Assembly (NCBI RefSeq): GCF_016745235.1
Contig: NZ_JAELVM010000003.1
Coordinates: forward strand, 930,001-994,000
DNA length: 64,000 nt
Direction of reading: 5' to 3'
Origin: Chryseobacterium endalhagicum
GTDB taxonomy: Bacteria > Bacteroidota > Bacteroidia > Flavobacteriales > Weeksellaceae
Below, piece by piece: positions 17,099-25,633 of this stretch; positions within the stretch are counted from its first letter, which is position 1; every line of letters begins with the position of its first letter. Position numbers and translations under genes: made by a program. A model generated the notes under the pieces. The model ran no database searches. It worked only from the letters and a program-made list of their open reading frames with translations, and had not been told where the DNA came from.

Positions 17099-19936
17099 TT
17101 AATGCGCTTCCAGCCAGTTATTCCCGACACCTACTTCCACCAATAATGGAACCTTTGTTTCCAAAGCACTTTCCATTTCGGTTTTAATCAGTTTTGAAGC
17201 GGCTTCAATTTCTTCTACCGGAGCTTCAAATATAAGTTCATCATGTACCTGAAGAAGCATTTTGGTCTGCAGCTGCTGGGCTTTAAGCTCCTGATCAATT
17301 TTAATCATGGCCAGCTTTACCACATCTGCCGCACTTCCCTGTACAGGCGCGTTCACAGCATTTCTTTCTGCATGTCCACGTACCACAAAATTATTGGAAT
17401 TGATGTCTTTTAAATGACGTTTTCTTCCAAGAATTGTTTCTACATAACCTATCTGGCGGGCTTTGCTTACCTGCTCGGCCATATATTCCTTTAATTTCGG
17501 ATAGGTTTCAAAATAGGCCTCAATCATCTGTTTCGCTTCCGTTCTGGAAAGCCCGGTCTGCTCTGCCAGTGCAAAAGCTCCCTGTCCGTAGATAATTCCG
17601 AAATTAACGGTTTTTGCCTGGCTTCTCTGTGTTTTGGACACTTCCTCCAAAGGAATTTTAAACAGTTTAGCTGCCGTGGATGCGTGAATATCTTCACCAT
17701 CCTGGAAAGCCTGGATCATATTTCCTTCTCCTGAGATCTCAGCGATCAGACGAAGTTCAATCTGTGAATAATCGGCAGAGATGATTTTTTTTCCTTCTCC
17801 TGAAACAAAAGCGCCACGGATCTGCTGCCCACGGACTGTTCTTATCGGGATGTTCTGAAGGTTTGGATTCACACTTGCCAGACGGCCTGTAGCAGCTGTG
17901 GTCTGGGAGAAATTGGTATGTACTCTTTTGTCCAGCTTATCAATCTGCGAAGGCAGCGCGTCTACATAAGTTGACTTCAGCTTCTGATAGGTTCTGTATT
18001 CCAGGATATGCTTGATGATCTCATGTTTCGAGGAAAGTTTCTGTAAAACATCCTCGGAAGTTGCGTACTGTCCGGTTTTTGTTTTCTTTGCTTTCGGATC
18101 GAGCTGCATTTTCTCGAACAGGATTTCGCCAAGCTGTTTGGGAGAGTTCATGTTGAATTCTTCCCCTGAAAGTTCAAAAATTTTGGTTTCCAGCTGTCGT
18201 AGGTCGTTTTCAAGATCAATACTTTCCTGTGCCAGCCATTTTTCGTCAAGAGAAATACCGGACAGTTCCATTTTAGCCAGAACTTCCATCAGGGGCATTT
18301 CTATTTTAAAGAAAAGATCTTCGAGGTTTTCTTTTTTCAGCTGCGGAGCAAACAGTTCGTACAACTGGAAAGTAACATCGGCATCTTCTGCAGCGTAATC
18401 CGTCTGCGTTCTCAGGTCTGCGTCTCTGAAAGTTCCCTGATTTTTTCCTTTTTTCCCGATAATGGTCTCAATAGAAACAGGTTTGTAATTCAGATAGACT
18501 TCGGAAAGATAGTCCATGCCGTGTCTTCCGTCCGGATTCAGCAGATAATGGGCGATCATGGTGTCAAACATGGCACCTTTCACCGTAATATCGTACTGTT
18601 TTAATATTTTATAATCGAATTTTAAATTGTGTGCAATTTTCAGAAGATCCTCCTTTTCAAAGAAAGGTCTGAAAATTTCAAGTGTCTGAAGCACTTCTCC
18701 CTTATCCTCGGATAAAGGAATATAGTATGCAAGGCCTTTTTTATAGGAAAAACTCATTCCTACAAGCTCAGCTTCCAGTTCGTTCAGTGAGGTGGTTTCG
18801 GTATCAAAACAGACTGCTTTCTGCTTTAGTAAATTATTAACCAATACTTTCTGCGCCTTCGGATTGTCTACAAACTGATAGAGATGGTCATTGTGCTCAA
18901 TATTGGATTTGGTGGAAGTCGCCTGCTCAAGCTCTTCAAAATTAGCAAACAGATCGAGCTGCATCACCTGGCCTTTCACTTCAGTGCCTGCCGGTGTCTG
19001 CTTCACCTCAACTTCACTTACCACAACCGTTTCTACAGGTGCCGCTGTAGCAAAAGCCCTGTACAGGTTTTCATATAATCTCCTGAACTCAATTTCATCA
19101 AAAACTTCTTTCACTTTTTCGAAATCCGGTGTATCCAGATCGTATTGTTCCTGATGGAATTCTACAGGAGCATCACAGATAATAGTCGCTAATTTTTTGG
19201 ATAAAATTCCACGTTCTGCGGAAGCTTCTACCTTTTCTTTGAGTTTTCCCTTCAGCTTATCGGTATTGGCTAGTAAGGTTTCAATATTTCCAAATTCTTT
19301 AAGGAATTTCATGGCGGTTTTTTCACCCACTCCATCCAGACCCGGAATATTATCTACCGCATCGCCCATCATTGCAAGAAAATCAATCACCTGTTTCGGA
19401 TCTTCAATTTCGTATTTTGCCTTTACTTCTTCTACACCCAGAATTTCAATATCACCTCCTTTTAAGCCGGGTTTATAAATTTTGATCTTATCGGTAACCA
19501 GCTGGGCAAAATCTTTATCCGGCGTTACCATGAAGGTGGTATATCCTTCTTTTTCTGCTTTGCAGGCAATAGTTCCTATAACGTCATCCGCTTCATAACC
19601 TTCCACGCCCAAAATCGGAATATGCATCGCTTCAAGGATCCTGTGAATGTATGGAACCGCAATTTTAATCGCCTCCGGAGTTTCGCTTCTGTTGGCTTTG
19701 TAGTCTGAATAATCATCAGTCCTTACACTTGCCTGTCCTACATCAAAAACAACGGCTAAATGAGTCGGTTTTTCTCTTCTGATCAATTCTATCAAAGAGT
19801 TGGTAAAACCAAAAATAGCAGAAGTATCCAGCCCTGTACTGGTGAGTCTCGGATTCCTGATGAGTGCGTAATATCCTCTAAATATCATTGCATAAGCATC
19901 GATGAGAAAGAGTCTTTTATCTTGTGTTGCGTCCAT
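17099..19936 (-). CDS. polA: DNA polymerase I
   Basis: 945 aa from ATG 19934-19936 (MDATQDKRLFLIDAYAMIF). A longer frame from TTG at 19954 was rejected because a -7 promoter box overlaps that point. Domains: 5'-3' exonuclease (about 8-300: VEGYEADDVIGTI, MMGDAVDNIPGLDGVGEKTA), 3'-5' exonuclease (about 345-540: VCFDTETTSLNELEAELVGM with the D-x-E pair) and polymerase (about 560-945: DYSQIELRLIAEISGE motif A, QAKTVNFGIIYGQGAFALAE motif B, LLQVHDELIFEAP motif C). All catalytic residues for gap filling and proofreading are in place. It acts in Okazaki fragment processing and repair. Monocistronic, with a symmetric terminator after the stop. Confidence 0.98.
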   Translation of the reverse strand: MDATQDKRLFLIDAYAMIFRGYYALIRNPRLTSTGLDTSAIFGFTNSLIELIRREKPTHLAVVFDVGQASVRTDDYSDYKANRSETPEAIKIAVPYIHRILEAMHIPILGVEGYEADDVIGTIACKAEKEGYTTFMVTPDKDFAQLVTDKIKIYKPGLKGGDIEILGVEEVKAKYEIEDPKQVIDFLAMMGDAVDNIPGLDGVGEKTAMKFLKEFGNIETLLANTDKLKGKLKEKVEASAERGILSKKLATIICDAPVEFHQEQYDLDTPDFEKVKEVFDEIEFRRLYENLYRAFATAAPVETVVVSEVEVKQTPAGTEVKGQVMQLDLFANFEELEQATSTKSNIEHNDHLYQFVDNPKAQKVLVNNLLKQKAVCFDTETTSLNELEAELVGMSFSYKKGLAYYIPLSEDKGEVLQTLEIFRPFFEKEDLLKIAHNLKFDYKILKQYDITVKGAMFDTMIAHYLLNPDGRHGMDYLSEVYLNYKPVSIETIIGKKGKNQGTFRDADLRTQTDYAAEDADVTFQLYELFAPQLKKENLEDLFFKIEMPLMEVLAKMELSGISLDEKWLAQESIDLENDLRQLETKIFELSGEEFNMNSPKQLGEILFEKMQLDPKAKKTKTGQYATSEDVLQKLSSKHEIIKHILEYRTYQKLKSTYVDALPSQIDKLDKRVHTNFSQTTAATGRLASVNPNLQNIPIRTVRGQQIRGAFVSGEGKKIISADYSQIELRLIAEISGEGNMIQAFQDGEDIHASTAAKLFKIPLEEVSKTQRSQAKTVNFGIIYGQGAFALAEQTGLSRTEAKQMIEAYFETYPKLKEYMAEQVSKARQIGYVETILGRKRHLKDINSNNFVVRGHAERNAVNAPVQGSAADVVKLAMIKIDQELKAQQLQTKMLLQVHDELIFEAPVEEIEAASKLIKTEMESALETKVPLLVEVGVGNNWLEAH

Positions 19937-19951
19937 AATATCTATAATGAA

Positions 19952-19959
19952 CAAATATA
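19952..19959 (-). promoter_or_regulatory. polA -7 promoter box
   Basis: On the minus strand this reads TATATTTG, a perfect TAnnTTTG, 15 bp upstream of the polA ATG. It implies a short leader. Confidence 0.6.
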
Positions 19960-20052
19960 AGAAAATAGGAATGTTTTTAGGAGTGATGGGTGATAAATTA
20001 TGAGTGATGAGTTTTGGGGTGCGGGTAAGTGAGTTGGAGAGTTTGAGAGCTT

Positions 20053-20356
20053 GAGAGTGGGTTGGTTATGAGTGATGAGTTATAAATGATGAGTGATGAG
20101 TTTCGGGATGCGGGTTTGAGAGTTGGATTGTTTTCGGGTGCTGGTTGACAGTTGCTAGTTCACGGGTTGAGCTTTTTTAGATTGTCAATCCTGAAATATT
20201 GGATAACGACAAATATCTGGCGGCTGAGGCTCCCGAAGCCACCAGTACTGATGTCTGGCATCTGATATCTAAAATCTTGAATCTTAACTCCAAAATTCAC
20301 CCACAAAAAAACAGAACAGCATTTCTGCCATTCTGTTCTGATGTTATTTTTTACTG
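20053..20356. repeat. About 300-bp direct duplication, copy 1 (contains repeat core and terminator)
   Basis: This segment recurs almost base for base at 20362-20686. It contains ATGAGTGATGAG runs, GGTTGACAGTTGCTAGTTCA (20143-20162), a reverse-orientation palindromic core (20218-20244), TCTGATATCTAAAATCTTGA and a copy of the tssD terminator (stem 20312-20340). Copy 1 has a small extra ATGAGTG unit near its start. The spacer 19960-20701 consists of this duplication only; no ORF is seen. Confidence 0.85.
20304..20341 (-). terminator. Duplicate copy of the tssD terminator
   Basis: CAGAACAG (20312-20319) and CTGTTCTG (20333-20340), with an A run to the left that becomes a T run on the minus strand. 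It is identical in stem to the hairpin next to tssD. Confidence 0.7.
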
Positions 20357-20361
20357 AGAGT

Positions 20362-20686
20362 TTGAGAGTGGGTGGGTTATGAGTTATAAATGATGAGTGA
20401 TGAGTTTCGGGATGCGGGTTTGAGAGTCGGAGTGTTTTCGGGGTGCTGGTTGACAGTTGCTAGTTCACGGGTTGAGCTTTTTTAGATTGTCAATCCTGAA
20501 ATATTGAATAAACGACAAATATCTGGCGGCTGATGCTCCCGAAGCCACCAGTACTGATGTCTGAAATCTGGCATCTGATATCTAAAATCTTGATTCTTGG
20601 CTCTTGAATCTTAACTCAGAATTCACCCACAAAAAAAACAGAACAGCATTTCTGCCATTCTGTTCTGATGTTATTTTTTACTAAAA
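20362..20686. repeat. About 325-bp direct duplication, copy 2
   Basis: Same order of elements as copy 1, offset by 304 bp at its left part and 327 bp at its right. The difference comes from small insertions (TCTGAAA and a TTCTTGGCTCT stretch). It holds core 20524-20550 and the functional terminator of tssD next to its stop codon. Confidence 0.85.
20631..20668 (-). terminator. Terminator of tssD (first copy)
   Basis: CAGAACAG (20639-20646) pairs with CTGTTCTG (20660-20667). On the minus strand it is followed by a T run (A run at 20631-20638). It lies 34 bp after the tssD stop. Confidence 0.9.
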
Positions 20687-20701
20687 GACTTGGGTCTGTT
20701 A

Positions 20702-21106
20702 TTAAGCTCCCGGCCACATTCCACGGTACTCAGATGTACCAAGACCGATAACTTCTGCGCTTATTACAAAGCTGATCAGCATACTGTTTGTGTCTACTGC
20801 GTCGAAGTCTACTTCGTGCTGGATTACATATCCGTTCTCCCATGTAAGAGTAGTTAATGTACCTTCTTCGTGAGATTTATTGAAAGTAACTTCCCCACTT
20901 GTAGGCTTGTATTTTCCGTTCAATAAACTTTCTAAGATATCAGATTTTTCTGTAGCTTCTACTGTAATTTTGATCAATGCGTTGGAAGGGTCTGATGCTA
21001 CACGTCCTGAAACGTCTGTAGATCTCGACACGCTATAGTTAAGCTTTAATAATTTTTGTCCTTCTCCTCCGTTGAATTTTAAGATTCCTCTTGAATTTGC
21101 TGCCAT
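20702..21106 (-). CDS. tssD: Type VI secretion system tube protein TssD (Hcp), copy 1
   Basis: 134 aa. It belongs to the Bacteroidetes TssD (Hcp-like) family: MAANSRGILKFNGG, KLLKLNYSVSRSTDVSGRVAS, IKITVEATEKSDILESLLNG, GEVTFNKSHEEGTLTTLTW. Hexameric rings of it stack into the tube that is fired into target cells, and it can carry effectors in its lumen. It is about 85-90 percent identical by eye to the second copy at 29666-30076. The two differ mainly near the C-terminus (GLGTSEYRGMWPGA) and in the loop after DFDA. Its promoter region carries the shared direct-repeat module. It is the last gene of the effector/immunity array block but has its own promoter and terminator. Confidence 0.93.
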   Translation of the reverse strand: MAANSRGILKFNGGEGQKLLKLNYSVSRSTDVSGRVASDPSNALIKITVEATEKSDILESLLNGKYKPTSGEVTFNKSHEEGTLTTLTWENGYVIQHEVDFDAVDTNSMLISFVISAEVIGLGTSEYRGMWPGA

Positions 21107-21159
21107 GATTGGTGAATTTTAATTGTTATATAATTTGTGATTAGTGATTGAATACAGAG

Positions 21160-21252
21160 CAAAGATAGACCCGAACAGAGTAAATAAAAAGTTTTTAAAT
21201 ACAAATCTCAGATATTGTAGTAATACTACGATTTGATGTAGTAATTCTACTA
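21160..21252 (-). promoter_or_regulatory. tssD copy 1 promoter with paired 16-bp direct repeats
   Basis: The -7 box reads TATCTTTG on the minus strand (plus-strand 21160-21167), 53 bp before the ATG. Exactly 48 bp further upstream are two repeats, on the plus strand TGTAGTAATACTACGA (21216-21231) and TGTAGTAATTCTACTA (21237-21252), 21 bp apart. The same module stands before tssD copy 2 and at 34235-34327. No good -33 element is seen, which fits dependence on an activator bound at the repeats. Confidence 0.75.
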
Positions 21253-21393
21253 CTTTTGATTTAACATAATACGGAAAGCTTTGTTTTATAAGAGGTTTGA
21301 TACAATTAACCCTTCTAGAAAATATATTTTTTTCACTTTTAAAGGAAATAATACAGAGGGAATTATTATCTATTTTTAGGTCTCTGGATACTT

Positions 21394-21430
21394 CATAAAA
21401 AAAGACCTTTTTTCCAGGTCTTTTTTTATG
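21394..21430 (-). terminator. Terminator of cassette copy A
   Basis: AAAGACCT (21401-21408) and AGGTC (21416-21420), inside a symmetric CATAAAAAAAGACC...GGTCTTTTTTTATG frame. It is nearly identical to hairpins at 22607 and 23943. Confidence 0.9.
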
Positions 21431-21478
21431 AATGCTTTTTGAATTTCTCTGCCGAGAACTTAAATTTATAATATCATT

Positions 21479-21935
21479 TTATTTATTTTGAACCTGTTCT
21501 AAGGAGTCTAAAATCTGAAGATTTCTTTTACTGTTAGGATTTCCTGATTTTTCAGCTTCCTGAAGAAAATATTTTGCATTCTTCAGATTCCTTGTCTCAA
21601 GATAGCAATATCCCAAAGAGTTGAGAATTTTACTAAAATCCTCAGGGCTGTAGGCTTTTTTATTCTTATAGGCTTCTTCAAAATTTATTATTGCTTTGTC
21701 ATAGTCTTTAAGCTCTAAATATGAAGCCCCCAAAGCCATAGGAATATCAGGAAATTTGTTTTTGTCTACCTTACTAAAATAAAATGCAGCCAGCTCATAC
21801 TGTCCTTTTTCATGTGCCGTCCACCCGTCATCATAAAACTGAGCATTTGCATCTGTAAAAATTGCATTTTTAGCGATTACAATGATAAAGCCTAATGCAA
21901 TTATCCCGATTGAGTATTAGAAATATCTTTTTCAT
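21479..21935 (-). pseudogene. Frameshifted TPR protein, cassette copy A
   Basis: Homologous to the intact 151-aa TPR protein at 22690-23145: both end KILDSLEQVQNK and share FTD, YDDGW/YNDGW and a chain of tetratricopeptide-like helices. The ATG at 21933-21935 opens MKKIFLIL, but one extra A (near 21910-21911) shifts the frame, and the start frame stops after 21 codons. In the other frame the protein continues as IGIIALGFIIVIAKNAIFTD and on to the end; the first in-frame ATG there is at 21739. Without the extra base the product would be about 151 aa, with an N-terminal membrane helix and TPR repeats. It follows the 211-aa membrane protein gene after 2 bp. It is either a decayed gene or a sequencing error; translation from 21739 would give an 86-aa fragment. 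Confidence 0.75.
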
Positions 21936-21937
21936 TA

Positions 21938-22573
21938 CTATATAATAAGATTTATAATATTTATAATTGATAATATCCAGAAAATATAATCATTCATTTT
22001 AGTAAATTTCGATTTATTCTCTGTCTCGGTAGTATTAAATCCGATCTTTTTCGCTAAAAATTTTAGCAATTGAGGAACCAACAGAAAAATTAGAAAAACC
22101 CACCAATGATAATTGTATTTCCATATATCAGATAGGAGGGTCATCTCATTTGCTTTTACATTAATGTTCCGAAGCCCAAAAAAAGGAATAGATTCTAATT
22201 CGTTCAGTTTTCCTCCAAAAATATCTTTTCTGTATGCAATTTCATTATTTTCAATCTTCATGTAATCCTTTTCCCGAATAAAAAATGAAATATCCAGTTT
22301 TTGATCTTCTTTATTAATTCCCCAGATCCATGTATTGAAGCCTTCTAAAATACCCGGATACTTACGACTGATTCTTACATTATCTTTTACAAAATTATAA
22401 GTAACCGTTGTACTTCTTCTGCTTGAATATACGGAGCTTTGGTTTTCTGCCTGCTTCCAGGTAATATATTTTACGTGGGAAAAATCGTAGAGAGAGACTG
22501 CAATGGTGTAAAATGTATATAACACCCAAAAATATATGGATATGGGTAATAAATTTAAGTTGATTCTTTTCAT
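21938..22573 (-). CDS. Membrane protein of a duplicated effector-linked cassette, copy A (immunity candidate)
   Basis: 211 aa with helices at about 14-33, 155-175 and 190-211, and an extracytoplasmic middle part. It is a paralogue of the 212-aa protein at 23149-23787: both have QAENQSxVYSSRRSTxVTYN, SRxYPGILEG, WGINKE, DISFFIxEKDY and DIFGGKLNELExIPFFGLR. No known family is recognised. It is followed after 2 bp by a TPR gene, as is the other copy. Two paralogues stand downstream of a VgrG-linked PAAR-like protein with membrane helices, so an immunity role is plausible. This is inference; no immunity domain is identifiable. Confidence 0.7.
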   Translation of the reverse strand: MKRINLNLLPISIYFWVLYTFYTIAVSLYDFSHVKYITWKQAENQSSVYSSRRSTTVTYNFVKDNVRISRKYPGILEGFNTWIWGINKEDQKLDISFFIREKDYMKIENNEIAYRKDIFGGKLNELESIPFFGLRNINVKANEMTLLSDIWKYNYHWWVFLIFLLVPQLLKFLAKKIGFNTTETENKSKFTKMNDYIFWILSIINIINLII

Positions 22574-22606
22574 TTGTTTTTAATTCATTTTTCATTAAAA
22601 CCATAA

Positions 22607-22637
22607 TAAAAAAAGACCTTTTCAGGTCTTTTTTATT
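22607..22637 (-). terminator. Terminator of cassette copy B
   Basis: AAAAAAAGACC and GGTCTTTTTT around TTTTCA, directly between the TPR gene of copy B and the membrane protein gene of copy A. Confidence 0.9.
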
Positions 22638-22689
22638 TTTAATGCTTTCTAAATTTTCTCTGTCGAGAGCTTAAATTTATAATATCGTT

Positions 22690-23145
22690 TTATTTATTTT
22701 GAACCTGTTCTAAGGAGTCTAAAATTTTAAAATTAATTTGAATATCCGGGGTTCCTATTTTTTTTGCCTCATCTAAATAATATCTTGCCTTTTTTAAATC
22801 TCCGGAATATAAATAGCTCATCCCTAAAGAAACCAAAACTTTATTATAATCTTCTGTTCCCTTCCCATAACCAATATCATAAGCTTTTTGTAAATGCTGG
22901 ATAGCATTATTATAATCACCAATTTTTGAATAAGATGAGCCTAGCCCCACCAAAACATCAGGATGCTTAGTTTTATCTACATGGTTAAAATTGAAAATTG
23001 CCATTTCATATTGATTTTTCTCATAAGCTTCCCACCCATCATTATATGATTTTGTGTTACTGTCTGTAAAAAAATTATCCTTAATAATAACTACTAAGAA
23101 ACCCAATGCAATAATACCTAAAATAATTTGTACTATTTTTTTCAT
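22690..23145 (-). CDS. TPR-repeat protein with N-terminal membrane anchor, cassette copy B
   Basis: 151 aa. An N-terminal hydrophobic helix (about 3-24) is followed by tetratricopeptide-like repeats: YNDGWEAYEKNQYEMAIFNF, LVGLGSSYSKIGDYNNAIQHL, VSLGMSYLYSGDLKKARYYL. Anchored TPR proteins bind partner proteins. It starts 3 bp after the 212-aa membrane protein stop, so the two are translated as a pair. A frameshifted paralogue (21479-21935) and a 3' remnant (24032-24108) show that this gene has been duplicated twice. Its role may be to cooperate with the membrane protein as immunity factor; not proven. Confidence 0.75.
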   Translation of the reverse strand: MKKIVQIILGIIALGFLVVIIKDNFFTDSNTKSYNDGWEAYEKNQYEMAIFNFNHVDKTKHPDVLVGLGSSYSKIGDYNNAIQHLQKAYDIGYGKGTEDYNKVLVSLGMSYLYSGDLKKARYYLDEAKKIGTPDIQINFKILDSLEQVQNK

Positions 23146-23148
23146 AAA

Positions 23149-23787
23149 CTAAACGATTAAGTTAATAATTAAAATTATAAATGATAAAATCATATATCCT
23201 CCGATCTCACTTTGTTTAACTTTGTCCTGATTCTTTTCTATTTCTATTTTAAACACTTTTTTTAAGATAAAGAAGAGTATGTAAGGAAGAATAATTAAAA
23301 AAAAAGCAAATAATATCGAATAGTTATATTTCCAAATATCCAATATCAAAAGAAACTTATTGGATTCTATATTTATTTCTCTTAATCCAAAAAATGGAAT
23401 GGCCTCTAACTCATTCAATTTCCCACCAAAAATATCATGCCGATTTCTGATTTTATTATTTTTAATTTTATGATAATCTTTTTCCTTGATAAAAAAGGAT
23501 ATATCAACAACATCATTCTCTTTATTAATTCCCCACATCCATGTATTAATGCCCTCTAAAATTCCTGGATATTCCCTACTGATCCTGATGTTATTTCTTA
23601 CAAAATTATAAGTAACAATAGTACTTCTCCTACTCGAATAAACTGTACTCTGGTTTTCAGCCTGCGTCCAGTTTTCACGTTTTAAATGAAAGGCATCGTA
23701 TGCAGTAAGACCTATTGAATATAAAAAATAAATGAAGCCTGATAAAGCTATAGCTTTTTGAATATTAAACTCTTTGACTCTCATCAT
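23149..23787 (-). CDS. Membrane protein of the effector-linked cassette, copy B (immunity candidate)
   Basis: 212 aa. Helices lie at about 13-33, 155-178 and 193-212. The large middle part shares long identical blocks with copy A (QAENQSTVYSSRRSTIVTYN, GGKLNELEAIPFFGLREI), while the two ends diverge. No family is recognised. It is the first gene of cassette B, about 390 bp downstream of the putative effector gene. The intervening stretch holds the remnant of a third cassette. Base composition here is markedly AT-rich compared with flanking housekeeping genes, by eye. Confidence 0.7.
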   Translation of the reverse strand: MMRVKEFNIQKAIALSGFIYFLYSIGLTAYDAFHLKRENWTQAENQSTVYSSRRSTIVTYNFVRNNIRISREYPGILEGINTWMWGINKENDVVDISFFIKEKDYHKIKNNKIRNRHDIFGGKLNELEAIPFFGLREINIESNKFLLILDIWKYNYSILFAFFLIILPYILFFILKKVFKIEIEKNQDKVKQSEIGGYMILSFIILIINLIV

Positions 23788-23942
23788 ACAAATTAATCTT
23801 AGCGGCTAACACGTTTATTTTTGCTCTTCCTGCTTGAGTTAAACATTGAGGTTTTTTATGCGTAATCTGATACATATATTTATTCATTTGTTTTATGTGG
23901 GATTTATTGGAAATTATGGTCAATTTTTCTGTCTCAGCATAT

Positions 23943-23981
23943 TTCATAAAAAAAGACCTTTTCAGGTCTTTTTTTATGAAA
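23943..23981 (-). terminator. Terminator left from a third cassette
   Basis: A symmetric TTCATAAAAAAAGACC...GGTCTTTTTTTATGAA hairpin directly follows the TPR remnant, in the same order as in copies A and B. Confidence 0.9.
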
Positions 23982-24031
23982 TATGCTTTCTAAATTTTCT
24001 CTGCCGAGAGCTTAAATTTATAATATCATTT

Positions 24032-24108
24032 TTATTTATTCTGAACCTTTTCTAAGGAATCTAAAATCTTGAAATTAATTTGAATATCCGGAGTTCCTAT
24101 TTTTTTGC
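24032..24108 (-). pseudogene. 3' remnant of a third TPR gene copy
   Basis: On the minus strand the last 25 codons read GKKIGTPDIQINFKILDSLE, then KVQNK and stop. This matches the end of the intact TPR protein (KKIGTPDIQINFKILDSLE) almost exactly. Upstream of 24108 homology stops. The rest of the spacer 23788-24177 holds the terminator above and no supported gene. Confidence 0.85.
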
Positions 24109-24177
24109 CTCCTTTGGTTATATTCTAAATTTAGAAAGAACTTGATTAATAAAAAAATAGTCCATAAATATTACTTT

Positions 24178-25521
24178 TTAGTCTACAGGGGTATTAGCAA
24201 CAACACTACTACCATTAGGTTCAGCAGCCATGTCATTAGCCATTCCTCCTGCTAACGCTGCTCTTGCTTCTTCTGAAAATATAGTACCTATAAATGGTAT
24301 TAAAAACAACCCTCCTTGTATCGAATTGGATTTAAGAGTTCCAAGACTTGATTTTAAATTTTCAGCTACTATTGTTCTTCCATCATCAACCATACTCGGG
24401 GTCATCCTGCCATTATTATAGAATCTTATAGAGTTTTTCCACTCCGGATATTTACCACTATTTAAATCATTCAATAATTGTTTGGCCAGAGGATTATTTC
24501 TTAAGACTGGACGACTGAGACCTTCCAGTTTATCCAACTGCTTCATTAAATCTTTATTATCAGAATAAATTGTATAAGATGTAACAACATTAGTTACTTT
24601 ACTCAAAACAGTAATATTATATTTCCCTCCACTCTTTTCCACTTTAAGAAGATCTTCAGAATCTTGTGTTAAGTCATCAGGTTTAGCAGGGGGAGCCCAA
24701 TACTTGTTTTCGTCAATATCTGTTTCTTCTGGTTTCCCTGTTTTCGGATCAATAATATTCTCCTTATGATTATTCATATTATCATAAGTAGTATTATCCT
24801 TTAAGTCTCCATTGTTTTCATGTATCCATCTCATTCCTCCTCTAAGTCCGTAGTTTATACTGCTAAAGGCAAGAAAACCCAATCCGAATCGTCCAACTGT
24901 CATCCACGCTTTCATTCCAATTGATGCCGTTCCAAATCCTGCAAATGCACTTGGAAGAAAAAAACCTGCTCCAAATGAAGCAACAACATTAATTCCCAAT
25001 TCCCACTTATTCTTGGTGGCAATAGAACTTGCTGCTGCTTTTGCAGATGCTTCATCAAAAAAAGGAGTAAGAATACCATCTTTTTTACATTTTAAAATAG
25101 ATGAACGGGTGATAGCTGAAGCTCCGTTGATCTTTACACTATTATGTGCTAAAAACCATTGTCCTCCATTTAAAGGATCAGTACATTTATGATTAACTGC
25201 AACAACAGCTGCAACAACTCCGGAAGCCAATAAAATACCTCCAGCAGCTAATGCAACCCAACCTAAAGGGTTTGATAACAACAAAGCTCCGACAATAAGC
25301 CCTGCACCAAAAGCTAATAAAGTACCGGCTAAGTTTGCAGGAGATTTACATGTAAATTCAACCATAATATTTTTATCATCAACCGTTAATAAAGGCTGTT
25401 TGGTATTTTGATAATAAACATCTGCCGTTTTTCTGCTGAAAGAAAATTTTTGCGGATCTGAACTTAGCTGGTAAGTACATACTGCAAAAACTTTATCTTG
25501 TGGAATATATGAAACTGCCAT
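24178..25521 (-). CDS. PAAR-like (DUF4280-type) protein with membrane helices, putative T6SS effector
   Basis: 447 aa from ATG 25519-25521 (MAVSYIPQDKVFAVCTYQ); a start five codons upstream is possible. The N-terminal 150 residues follow the PAAR-like DUF4280 plan: LLTVDDKNIMVEFTCKSPAN, then GGQWFLAHNSVKINGASAI and TRSSILKCKKDGILTPF, with paired cysteines. Two Gly/Ala-rich helices (about 66-108) are inserted between the halves. The rest has more Gly-rich hydrophobic stretches (about 180-235 and 405-425) and a charged middle, with no known toxin motif. PAAR proteins sit on the VgrG spike. The gene is last in the vgrG operon and is followed by the cassette array, so it is the best effector candidate. 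A pore- or membrane-targeting mode is inferred from composition only. Confidence 0.7.
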   Translation of the reverse strand: MAVSYIPQDKVFAVCTYQLSSDPQKFSFSRKTADVYYQNTKQPLLTVDDKNIMVEFTCKSPANLAGTLLAFGAGLIVGALLLSNPLGWVALAAGGILLASGVVAAVVAVNHKCTDPLNGGQWFLAHNSVKINGASAITRSSILKCKKDGILTPFFDEASAKAAASSIATKNKWELGINVVASFGAGFFLPSAFAGFGTASIGMKAWMTVGRFGLGFLAFSSINYGLRGGMRWIHENNGDLKDNTTYDNMNNHKENIIDPKTGKPEETDIDENKYWAPPAKPDDLTQDSEDLLKVEKSGGKYNITVLSKVTNVVTSYTIYSDNKDLMKQLDKLEGLSRPVLRNNPLAKQLLNDLNSGKYPEWKNSIRFYNNGRMTPSMVDDGRTIVAENLKSSLGTLKSNSIQGGLFLIPFIGTIFSEEARAALAGGMANDMAAEPNGSSVVANTPVD

Positions 25522-25633
25522 AATCTTTTTTAACATTTAATTTAATACGAACTGTATCTATTTTTCAATCATTTTCTTATAATATTGATTTTTCTTATTC
25601 CATGTGATTAACTTATTCAAGTAAATGTCTATT

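Noticed and set aside
23765..23947. 60-codon minus-strand ORF between the third-cassette terminator and cassette B
   Set aside because: It begins inside a terminator hairpin and overlaps the start of the 212-aa gene; it has no motif and no paralogue at the other cassettes. Possibly debris of a lost gene.
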